From assembly GCA_035353335.1 (NCBI GenBank), contig DAOPZJ010000009.1, positions 1 through 20,441 on the forward strand: a DNA stretch of 20,441 nucleotides, read 5' to 3'. Below are positions 14,066 to 20,441 of the stretch, in pieces (the first letter of the stretch is position 1; each line of letters begins with the position of its first letter). A model generated the notes under the pieces. That model saw only the letters and a program-made list of their open reading frames with translations. It was not told the origin of the DNA and searched no databases. This DNA comes from Oscillospiraceae bacterium (GTDB lineage: Bacteria > Bacillota > Clostridia > Oscillospirales > JAKOTC01). Position numbers and translations under genes: made by a program.

Positions 14066-14491
14066 ATGAAGAAATTATTGGGTGAATTCAGAGAATTCGC
14101 AATCAAGGGCAATATGCTCGATTTGGCCATCGGTGTCGTCATCGGCGCCGCCTTCGGCAAAATCGTCTCCTCCCTTGTCGCCGACATCATCATGCCGCCG
14201 CTCGGATTGTTGCTGGGTGGGATGGATTTCTCAAAAATGAGCATCACGCTGGCCAAAGCGGTGGGCGAAACGCCTGCTGTGACGTTGAACTACGGGATGT
14301 TCATTCAGGCGATTTTGGATTTCCTCATCATCGCGTTGTGCTTGTTCTTCGTAGTAAAAGGCGTCAACAAAATGCGCAAAAAGCACGAACCGAAAGCACC
14401 TGATTCTCCGCCTCCGCCTTCCAAAGAGGAGCTATTGCTCACTGATATCCGCGACCTGCTCAAAGAACAGAGCAAGCAGCCGAAAAAATGA
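14066..14491 (+). CDS. mscL: Large-conductance mechanosensitive channel MscL
   Basis: MscL is a homopentameric membrane channel that opens at near-lytic tension to release solutes on osmotic downshock. The 141-aa protein is normal in length. It has the amphipathic N-terminal helix (LLGEFREFAIKGNMLDLAIG), TM1 with IGAAFGKIVSSLVADIIMPPLG, a short periplasmic loop, TM2 (GMFIQAILDFLIIALCLFFVV) and a charged C-terminal helix. GGGAAGGG precedes the ATG by about 9 nt. It is the first gene of the operon; the M23 lipoprotein gene overlaps its stop by ATGA. A co-transcribed cell-wall hydrolase would fit an envelope-stress theme, but the following MutS-like genes do not obviously fit. Confidence 0.97.
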   Translation: MKKLLGEFREFAIKGNMLDLAIGVVIGAAFGKIVSSLVADIIMPPLGLLLGGMDFSKMSITLAKAVGETPAVTLNYGMFIQAILDFLIIALCLFFVVKGVNKMRKKHEPKAPDSPPPPSKEELLLTDIRDLLKEQSKQPKK

Positions 14492-15543
14492 GGCGCATTT
14501 TCCTTGCGGCAATGATTGGCACACTTTTCTTTACCGGATGTGCCGCAGGTGAAACCGCTTATTCACAGCCGGGAAGTGTTGAAATTCTTCCGGCTTCCGT
14601 TTTTTCACAGCCGGAATCGAATTCTACGAAAGCATCTTCAGAGCCGGAGATTCAAAGCCAAAAGCTCGAAAGCGTCCGAACAGAATCCCAAAGCGTCTCA
14701 TCCGCTGCTTCATCCTCCGTCTGTCTGACGGTTTCCTCGGACAGGATTCGACCGGGAGAGTTTTTGATTGTCCGGGTGGAAAACAGCGAGGAAAACGCCT
14801 TGTGGGCGCGTTTCAGCAAAGTGACTACAAAAATCTTTCCGCTGATTAAAGAAGATGGGTATTTTATCGGATTCGTGCCGCTTTCCAGCACAACCTCCAA
14901 AACCGGAAAAGTTCAGATTCTCCGTTCCGAAAGCGGCGAATACCGAATAGTCGCCGAAAAAACGATTACTTTTGTTGAAAAAGCTTTTGAAAGACAAGAT
15001 CTAACGGTGGTCTCTGGCTCATCCACAGCGAATGCGGGAAGCAGCGATAATCTGTCTGATGACAAAAAAGTCATCGAAAAAGCGACTGAGACCTCTGTGC
15101 GGGAATTGTTGTTTTCCGGAGAGTTCGTCATGCCGGTTGAGGGCCGAATCTCTACTCAGTACGGAATGCGCCGTTACACAAACGGAGTATACAGTTCGGC
15201 GCATTCAGGATACGACATCGCGGCCGATGAAGGCGATCCGGTCATTGCCGCCGGAGCGGGGCGCATCGTATATTCGGGAAATTTAAAATTTTACGGCAAT
15301 ACCGTCATCATTGCTCACGGTTTCAACATATTCAGCTATTATAATCATTTATCGGTTATTTCCGTCGAGACGGGGCAGACGGTCTCAACGGGTGAAAAAA
15401 TCGGAGAAGTCGGCTCCACGGGATACGCCACCGGTCCTCATCTGCACTTCAATATTCAAGTGAACGGTGTAAACATCGATCCTGCGGTACTGATCGGTAC
15501 CGATGACATATACACACAATTGGAAAGGATGATCAACCAATGA
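14488..15543 (+). CDS. Lipoprotein with M23 (LytM) peptidoglycan endopeptidase domain
   Basis: This 351-aa protein is exported and lipid-anchored: the N-terminus MRRIFLAAMIGTLFFTGC is a short signal peptide with a lipobox ending at Cys18 (the -3 residue is Phe, slightly atypical). A Ser/Glu-rich linker (about 20-80) follows, then a beta-rich Ig-like domain (about 78-165) often placed before M23 domains, and a C-terminal M23 domain (about 212-335). The zinc and catalytic residues are present: His239 and Asp243 in HSGYD, His287, and His318/His320 in HLHF, so it should be an active glycyl-glycine- or DD-type endopeptidase outside the membrane. Its ATG overlaps the mscL stop and its own stop overlaps the next gene, both by 4 bases. 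The ribosome binding site is weak, so it relies on coupling. Confidence 0.9.
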   Translation: MRRIFLAAMIGTLFFTGCAAGETAYSQPGSVEILPASVFSQPESNSTKASSEPEIQSQKLESVRTESQSVSSAASSSVCLTVSSDRIRPGEFLIVRVENSEENALWARFSKVTTKIFPLIKEDGYFIGFVPLSSTTSKTGKVQILRSESGEYRIVAEKTITFVEKAFERQDLTVVSGSSTANAGSSDNLSDDKKVIEKATETSVRELLFSGEFVMPVEGRISTQYGMRRYTNGVYSSAHSGYDIAADEGDPVIAAGAGRIVYSGNLKFYGNTVIIAHGFNIFSYYNHLSVISVETGQTVSTGEKIGEVGSTGYATGPHLHFNIQVNGVNIDPAVLIGTDDIYTQLERMINQ

Positions 15544-17201
15544 AAAACCCCTTGCTCTATCCCGCAAGCAAAGAACAAGTCGTATTTGACGTTGTCAGAC
15601 GGGATAAGAACATTCAAAACCTCAGATTGGAGGCATTGGTCGAAAACATGTTCCTCGGCACCGGATTCACGCTGTCGATCGAACAGCTGTACGACCTGAC
15701 GACGAACGATGCCGACACGATCGCATTCCGCAACGGCATGATCGCCGACCTCATCGCCAACCCGAAACTGGAAAAGGCGTTCTTTTTGATACCGTCTTCG
15801 CTGGCTTATTTGAAAGAATTTACCCGCAAGATGGAATACCGCGACAACGTCATCTGCCAGATTGCTTTGAAATATCGTCGTCTGTCGCTTTATGCCAATT
15901 TGATGAATGCGCTTCGTGAGGCGTTTGCCGATCCCGAAGTCAAGACCACATCCGAGGCGATCGAAGTACTGAAAAAAATGGTCAATGACTATTACGACAG
16001 CGACCAAATCGACCCGATGCTCCAAGATTTTTCAAAGGTTGACACATCTTGGCTCGATATCCGCGGTTTCGCCCTCGGCGCAAACCTGAAAAGCGGCCAG
16101 ATCCTGCAGTCGATGACGATTGACGAATTCTCCCATGAATCTTACGACAAGAGCTCGATCTTCATCTATTGGAAAGACGAACCTATCAAAGGCGTATCGA
16201 ATCTGAAGGCGATGCCGAATATCTCCAACCTCGGCTTGTTCCAGAACGAAGCGCTCAACATGATCCACGAATATTATAAAAATGCAGTCAAAGATATCAA
16301 GACCATCTGCGCGAAATATAAGCCGCAGGGTCTTCAGGAATTCCAGAATGTCGACGAAGCCTTCTCATTCTACGCAGGCGCTCTTAACCTGTTCCGGCGC
16401 TTGCGCGATCAGGGTTTCTCCATGTGTCAGCCCACGGTCGTCGACTCCGAAAAGTTCCTGCTTCATGCAACAGAGATGTACCCGATTCTGCTGGCGCTCG
16501 ATCCCGACAACAATACGATTAAGAACGATATCGACTTGCCGGTCGAAGGAAAGTTTTATCTGCTGACCGGCGCGAACAGCTCCGGCAAGAGCACTTTTAT
16601 GACCGCGACCGGTCAATTGATCTGGCTGTTCCAGCTGGGTTTCTATCTGCCGGCTGACGGAGTTAAAATCTCCCCGGTGCGCTCGATCTTCACGATTTTC
16701 TCCGGCGGTGAGACAGACAATTACGAAGACTCCCGAATGGGCGAAGAAGTCCGCCAGATTACCGAGATGCTCCCGAACGTCACTTCTAACTCAATCGTCA
16801 TCATGAATGAGCCTCTGACATCCACCAGCCCGATGGAGGGTTCCCAGATCTGCGCAGACCTGATCAAGACCCTGCTCGACAACGGCGTCTCCGGAGTGGT
16901 TGCAACCCACTTCTACGAACTGTATGATTTCCTGCCTGCGATTGAAAAAGCCCATCCCGGAAAGACCGGAAGCTTAATCACGCTGACCAAACCGAATCCC
17001 GACAGCGATATCGCGATCCGTACATACAAGATTAAACCGGGCGCTCCTCAAAAGAAGAGCTATGCGCTTGAAGTTGCGGCTTCTCACGGTATTACGCTTC
17101 GCCAGATCATGCACAGATTTGAAGACAGAGAAATAAAACTTGAAATCGATAAGCCGACCATCATGGAACTGCATGAAGACGGCGACGTCGATATGAATTA
17201 A
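15540..17201 (+). CDS. MutS-type ATPase, first of a tandem pair
   Basis: This 553-aa cytoplasmic protein has a helical MutS core/lever-like N-terminal part (about 25-330) and a C-terminal MutS-family ATPase domain. Walker A is GANSSGKST (344-352), the signature-loop region follows (EDSRMGEEV), Walker B reads SIVIMNEP (418-425) and the switch His is in ATHF (455-458). The end motif SYALEVAASHGI is typical of MutS proteins. The mismatch-binding domain I of MutS1 and the Smr nuclease domain of MutS2 are both absent. Asn423 replaces the usual Walker B Asp, while Glu424 is kept. It starts on an ATGA overlap with the M23 gene. A diverged paralogue follows after 15 nt, suggesting a heteromeric complex acting on branched or otherwise unusual DNA rather than plain mismatch repair. 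Confidence 0.85.
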   Translation: MKNPLLYPASKEQVVFDVVRRDKNIQNLRLEALVENMFLGTGFTLSIEQLYDLTTNDADTIAFRNGMIADLIANPKLEKAFFLIPSSLAYLKEFTRKMEYRDNVICQIALKYRRLSLYANLMNALREAFADPEVKTTSEAIEVLKKMVNDYYDSDQIDPMLQDFSKVDTSWLDIRGFALGANLKSGQILQSMTIDEFSHESYDKSSIFIYWKDEPIKGVSNLKAMPNISNLGLFQNEALNMIHEYYKNAVKDIKTICAKYKPQGLQEFQNVDEAFSFYAGALNLFRRLRDQGFSMCQPTVVDSEKFLLHATEMYPILLALDPDNNTIKNDIDLPVEGKFYLLTGANSSGKSTFMTATGQLIWLFQLGFYLPADGVKISPVRSIFTIFSGGETDNYEDSRMGEEVRQITEMLPNVTSNSIVIMNEPLTSTSPMEGSQICADLIKTLLDNGVSGVVATHFYELYDFLPAIEKAHPGKTGSLITLTKPNPDSDIAIRTYKIKPGAPQKKSYALEVAASHGITLRQIMHRFEDREIKLEIDKPTIMELHEDGDVDMN

Positions 17202-17216
17202 AGGGGGCACAACAAG

Positions 17217-18887
17217 ATGTTTGACTTACTTTGGATGACAGAAGATCCTGTTGTAAACCGTGTGCCGAGCTTCGACGATCTGTTTATCGAAAACCTCGAC
17301 CTCAACTTCCTCGTGGAAGCGATGTTCGAAGGCATGGAAAGCAAGATTAACGCGCTGCATCTGTGCAACCTGTTTGCACTCGATAAGAACATCGTCCGCG
17401 AGCGCCAGAATCTCATCAAGAGCCTGCAGCGGCACCCGGATCTGCTGGATTTATTCAAGGATCTGCTCAAGACCATCGCCGATTGGCAAGACTTCTTCTC
17501 GATCCCGAACATGGATGATTCAACGAGCGATCTTGAGGCGTTTTTTGCGATGAACAAATATGCCTTTGCCGAGACCTATTTCAACATTCTCGAGAAACTT
17601 TATACCACGCTCGGAAAATATCAGGACGAAAAAGAACTCGGTTACGGCCTGAAGCAATTTTACGCCTATGTCAAGGACGCCTATGAGAGCGACGGTTATA
17701 AGAAGATCATTCAGACCTGGAAAGAACGGCTGCCCGCCCTTGAAGATCCCAAGAGCATCACGCTGGGTTTCAACTTCAACGAGAGCTTTGAAATCACACA
17801 TGTCAAATTGCTTTCGGTCAACGATTACGGCTATATCGAACCCCGGGAGCGGGAACCGAAAACAAATATGCCTTCAAAACGCGGCATGACGGAATTCTAT
17901 CGGCTCAAGGATGACCTTGCCAATCACTCCGGTTTCAATATGGGCGATATGACCAAACAAACCGCGAGTTCTCAGAGCGCGACCCACGCCAGCGAGGGCG
18001 TGAGAATGTCAAACTTCGTGCGCGGCGCACTCGGCGCCTGTGTCGGCGAAGCCGGCCTGCGTGTCCGTGACTTCCTCAAACAGGCTACCCGTTGGATATT
18101 AAATCTTAAGCAGTCCCTGACTTTCTATGTCGGCGTATTCAATTATCTGAACAAGATCGAGGCTCTCGGCGGCGCTTACTGCTTCCCAGAGATCTTTGAT
18201 GACAAGCGGTATTATGCCAGAGAGCTCTATCTGCCGTTATTGCTGCTCGTTTTAAAAGGCAGCCGTCCGGTTATCCCCAACGATATCGACTTTGTCCCCG
18301 AAGGCCAATTCGCGTTGCTCACAGGCGCAAACCAGGGCGGTAAGACCACCTTCCTGCGCTCGGTCGGCGTTGGACAGCTGATGTTCCAGTTGGGTATGCC
18401 GATTGGCGCAAAAGAAGCCAAGATGGGTCTTGTTGACAACATTTTCACTGTCTTCGCGCTCAAGGAAGAGGTCTCCACCACCAAGAAGGGCAAGTTTGAC
18501 CAGGAAATCGCCCGCGTCGGCAACATGATGAACTACATCACATGTAATTCGATGGTGCTGTTCAACGAGCCGCTGACCGGAACCGGTACGGCAGAGACCC
18601 TGATCATCTCCCGCGAAATTACGAGCACGATCAAACTGCTCGGCGCACGCGGTATTTGGGTCACCCACCTGCACAAGCTTGCAAAGGACATTCATCGCCT
18701 CAATTCCATGCTGGGCGGCGCTCCGCTTAAATCCCTGGTCGTCCAGATCAAACGCCACGAGAGCAACCAGTACAACGTCCCGACCTACCACCTGATCGAG
18801 AAAGAACCCGAAGGCACATCTCACGCTTACGACGTCGTTGAGCGTTTCGGCTTGAAACTCGATCGCGTCAATGTCAACGATAAATAA
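17217..18887 (+). CDS. MutS-type ATPase, second of a tandem pair
   Basis: This 556-aa paralogue of the preceding protein has the same layout. The N-terminal segments align by eye (LDLNFLVEAMFEG against LRLEALVENMFLG, then a shared Leu/Asp-rich pattern and an Arg), and the ATPase domain is at the C-terminus: Walker A GANQGGKTT (370-378), Walker B SMVLFNEPLTGTG with Asn450-Glu451, and the switch His484 in WVTHLHK. It carries an insertion-like polar stretch (about 205-265). It too lacks mismatch-recognition and Smr domains. AAAGGGGG lies 9 nt before the ATG, a strong site. Identical length class, conserved order and the shared Asn-Glu-Pro-Leu-Thr Walker B suggest an ancient duplication and joint function. 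It is the last gene before a strong terminator. Confidence 0.85.
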   Translation: MFDLLWMTEDPVVNRVPSFDDLFIENLDLNFLVEAMFEGMESKINALHLCNLFALDKNIVRERQNLIKSLQRHPDLLDLFKDLLKTIADWQDFFSIPNMDDSTSDLEAFFAMNKYAFAETYFNILEKLYTTLGKYQDEKELGYGLKQFYAYVKDAYESDGYKKIIQTWKERLPALEDPKSITLGFNFNESFEITHVKLLSVNDYGYIEPREREPKTNMPSKRGMTEFYRLKDDLANHSGFNMGDMTKQTASSQSATHASEGVRMSNFVRGALGACVGEAGLRVRDFLKQATRWILNLKQSLTFYVGVFNYLNKIEALGGAYCFPEIFDDKRYYARELYLPLLLLVLKGSRPVIPNDIDFVPEGQFALLTGANQGGKTTFLRSVGVGQLMFQLGMPIGAKEAKMGLVDNIFTVFALKEEVSTTKKGKFDQEIARVGNMMNYITCNSMVLFNEPLTGTGTAETLIISREITSTIKLLGARGIWVTHLHKLAKDIHRLNSMLGGAPLKSLVVQIKRHESNQYNVPTYHLIEKEPEGTSHAYDVVERFGLKLDRVNVNDK

Positions 18888-18900
18888 ATTCTTAAAAATA

Positions 18901-18933
18901 AAACCCCCGGGGAATACTCCCCGGGGGTTTTTT
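18901..18933. terminator. Strong bidirectional terminator
   Basis: A perfect 13-bp stem (18901-18913 with 18918-18930) of mostly G/C with a four-base loop ATAC has TTTTTT on the plus strand and U-rich sequence on the minus strand. It ends the mscL-MutS operon and also serves the convergent cysteine-rich gene. Confidence 0.92.
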
Positions 18934-18939
18934 CATGTT

Positions 18940-19245
18940 TTACAGCGGATTGGACCAGCCGCTGTAAAACGGCGAAACATATCCCTGTTCAAATCTGTCG
19001 TCACGGTCGAAAGCGCCGCCGAGACCACGGTCGTCGTTGTCGAATTCACCGCCGACGCCCATATCATTGTTTCCGAGAGTATTGCCGAAGAAACGCTCGC
19101 GTTCGCATCTGCAAATGCAGTTATTCATAAAAGGATTGCATCTGCAAAAACAATTGAGACGGACATTTCTGCGGCGCCAATCGTCATTGTCCCAGCGTCT
19201 TCCGCCGCAGCATACAGTATTGGATCGATTAAAGCAACAAGCCAT
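18940..19245 (-). CDS. Cysteine-rich small protein, unknown
   Basis: This 101-aa protein has ten cysteines, all in the first 47 residues: two CC pairs (3-4, 12-13) and two copies of a C-x-C-R-C unit (CFCRC at 32-36, CICRC at 43-47). The rest is rich in Asp, Asn, Arg, Gly and Phe, with repeated acidic-basic runs such as NDD and DRDD. It has no signal peptide or membrane segment. AGGGAGAG stands 8 nt before the ATG, and the gene ends against a bidirectional terminator, so I take it as real rather than its plus-strand counterpart frame. The composition suggests metal binding or a cross-linked structural protein, for example a spore-coat protein, but I do not recognise a family. It lies 71 nt downstream of the polymerase gene and may be co-transcribed with it. 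Confidence 0.7.
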   Translation of the reverse strand: MACCFNRSNTVCCGGRRWDNDDWRRRNVRLNCFCRCNPFMNNCICRCERERFFGNTLGNNDMGVGGEFDNDDRGLGGAFDRDDRFEQGYVSPFYSGWSNPL

Positions 19246-19269
19246 ATCAATTTCTCTCCCTAATTATTT

Positions 19270-19295
19270 GGCAGGCCTGCCGACATATCATATGT
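19270..19295. repeat. Two adjacent perfect palindromes upstream of the Cys-rich gene
   Basis: GGCAGGCCTGCC (19270-19281) and ACATAT-C-ATATGT (19283-19295) stand one base apart in the 71-nt gap between the polymerase stop and the cysteine-rich gene. Neither has a U-tract, so they are not a classic terminator; they could be operator sites or an RNA-processing hairpin. Confidence 0.45.
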
Positions 19296-19316
19296 GACCG
19301 GAAATCAAACGGTACA

Positions 19317-20441
19317 TCATTCGAAGTCGCTTTGAAGAGTGTTTGCGTATCTGAGTGCGCGGCGTCCGTATTTTTTGCGGATGCGGTCTTTAACCTCCTC
19401 CAATTCGTGCATTTTTTCGCGTTTATAATCGGCCTGAAGGAATAGGGAGAGTTGTTCCTTCGTATCGCAAGGCACGAGATTTTGTGCCGTCACGGTGACC
19501 GAACGGACCAGTTTTCCGTCGTGATAATTTGCCGAGATGATCTCCATAGCGGTCTCAATCAGTTCTTTGGTGATATCGGTGGGGTTCTTTGTCGGCTTCT
19601 GCCGCGAGATTGTGTGAAACTGCGGGTCTTTGAGAGCGACGTTGACGGTCGTGCAGCGCATTCCGCAAGAACGGAGACGCCCGGCCACCAGCTCACACAG
19701 TTCTGTTACGCAGCTGCGAATTTCCTGCGTATTGGAAAGATCATGCGGCAAGGTAGTTCCGTTTCCGACCGATTTGACCTCATGAGTGTGTTCGAACGTC
19801 AGTACCGGACTTTCGTCAAGGCCGTTGGCAAAATCACAGACCGCAGGGCCGCCTTTGCCGAGGGTTTCATACAGCAGTTCACGGTCGGCGAGCGCAAGTT
19901 GACCGATCGTTCGGATACCGATTTTGCGCAGCGCCTCGGCTGCGTTGCTTCCGACAAAAATCATCGCTTCGACCGGCTGTTTCCAAACAATATCGCGGAA
20001 ATTTTCCCGTGTGATCACCGTGACCGCATCGGGTTTTTTGTAATCGCTGCCGAGTTTTGCAAACACTTTATTAAACGACACGCCCACCGAAATGGTCAGC
20101 CCAATCTCGGTTCTGATTCGATTTCGTAATATTTCGGCAATTTCCGATCCGGTTCCGAAGAGTTTTTGGCTGCCGGTGACGTCTAGCCACGATTCGTCTA
20201 TTCCGAACGGTTCGACCTGTTCGGTGTATTGCTGATAGATGTCATTGATTTTTTGAAAATACTGATGATATTCGCCGTGCCTCGGAGGGACAAGCAACAA
20301 CCCCGGACATTTTTTGCGTGCCTGCCAGATGGTCTCTGCCGTGACGACACCGCATTTTTTGGCGAGCTCGTTTTTGGCTAAGATGATGCCCGAACGGGTC
20401 TGTTCGTCACCCGCAACCGCCATCGGAACGTCACGGTACTG
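19317..20441 (-). CDS. dinB: Y-family DNA polymerase (DinB/Pol IV type), N-terminus beyond window
   Basis: This is an error-prone translesion polymerase. The frame is open to the right edge and reads QYRDVP before MAVAGD, so the first internal ATG at 20423 is not the start; about 25-30 residues with the first catalytic Asp (usually VDMDAFFAS) lie outside. Visible motifs are the second catalytic centre, EPFGIDESWLDVTG, then SVGVSFNKVFAKLGSDYKKPD, the helix-hairpin-helix region (AEALRKIGIRTIGQLALAD), the little-finger domain, and near the C-terminus EQLSLF, a good beta-clamp-binding motif. About 374 residues are present. The DESWLD and GSDYKKPD forms are common in clostridial DinB-like proteins. 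It probably acts in damage tolerance; no LexA box could be checked because the promoter is outside. Confidence 0.93.
   Translation of the reverse strand, partial: QYRDVPMAVAGDEQTRSGIILAKNELAKKCGVVTAETIWQARKKCPGLLLVPPRHGEYHQYFQKINDIYQQYTEQVEPFGIDESWLDVTGSQKLFGTGSEIAEILRNRIRTEIGLTISVGVSFNKVFAKLGSDYKKPDAVTVITRENFRDIVWKQPVEAMIFVGSNAAEALRKIGIRTIGQLALADRELLYETLGKGGPAVCDFANGLDESPVLTFEHTHEVKSVGNGTTLPHDLSNTQEIRSCVTELCELVAGRLRSCGMRCTTVNVALKDPQFHTISRQKPTKNPTDITKELIETAMEIISANYHDGKLVRSVTVTAQNLVPCDTKEQLSLFLQADYKREKMHELEEVKDRIRKKYGRRALRYANTLQSDFE

Noticed and set aside
15540..18887. Annotation of the tandem ATPases as mutS or mutS2
   Set aside because: Both lack the defining extra domains, so a gene symbol would mislead.
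18871..19263. 130-aa plus-strand frame after the second MutS-like gene
   Set aside because: It starts inside the MutS-like gene, runs through a strong terminator, and lies opposite the better-supported cysteine-rich gene.

Overview
The window looks like a chromosomal segment of a low-to-mid GC Gram-positive anaerobe, most likely an uncultured member of Bacillota, class Clostridia (Oscillospirales-like). The pointers are an IreB/UPF0297 protein, azlCD, a GPH-family sugar symporter, strong AGGAGG-type ribosome binding sites, many sigma-A-type promoters with 17-nt spacers, and clear intrinsic terminators. The lineage is inferred; there is no rRNA here to confirm it. I see no tRNA, CRISPR array, transposase or phage gene.

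Left part (1-5530). A GPH-family sugar:cation symporter runs off the left edge on the minus strand. It is divergent from azlCD (branched-chain amino acid exporter). An AMP-forming acyl-CoA synthetase and an AI-2E/PerM-family membrane protein follow on the minus strand, each with its own promoter and terminator. Divergent from the AI-2E gene is a very small, probably real membrane protein of 49 aa; an inverted repeat lies between the two promoters.

5670-6110 holds no convincing gene. It does hold a strong minus-strand promoter, about 400 nt of sequence rich in long-range complementarity (including a possible pseudoknot), and an intrinsic terminator. I read this as a free-standing structured non-coding RNA whose family I do not recognise.

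6350-10260 is a minus-strand amino-acid operon: PHP-family (histidinol-phosphatase-like) phosphoesterase, Lrp/AsnC regulator, class I/II aminotransferase, argininosuccinate lyase. Divergent from it is a URO-D-superfamily protein with an HxC motif typical of methyltransferases rather than haem enzymes. A solitary IreB-family gene and a predicted TIM-barrel glycoside-hydrolase-like protein follow.

13950-18935 is the most unusual unit. One strong promoter and a short structured leader drive mscL, an M23-peptidase lipoprotein and two tandem, diverged MutS-type ATPases. The first three genes overlap by ATGA junctions, and the unit ends at a 13-bp GC-rich terminator. Both ATPases lack the mismatch-reading domain of MutS1 and the Smr nuclease of MutS2, and both carry Asn-Glu where MutS has Asp-Glu in Walker B. 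They look like obligate partners in a process I cannot name.

Right edge. Convergent with that operon are a 101-aa cysteine-rich protein with paired CxCxC motifs and a DinB/Pol IV-type Y-family polymerase truncated at its N-terminus by the window edge.
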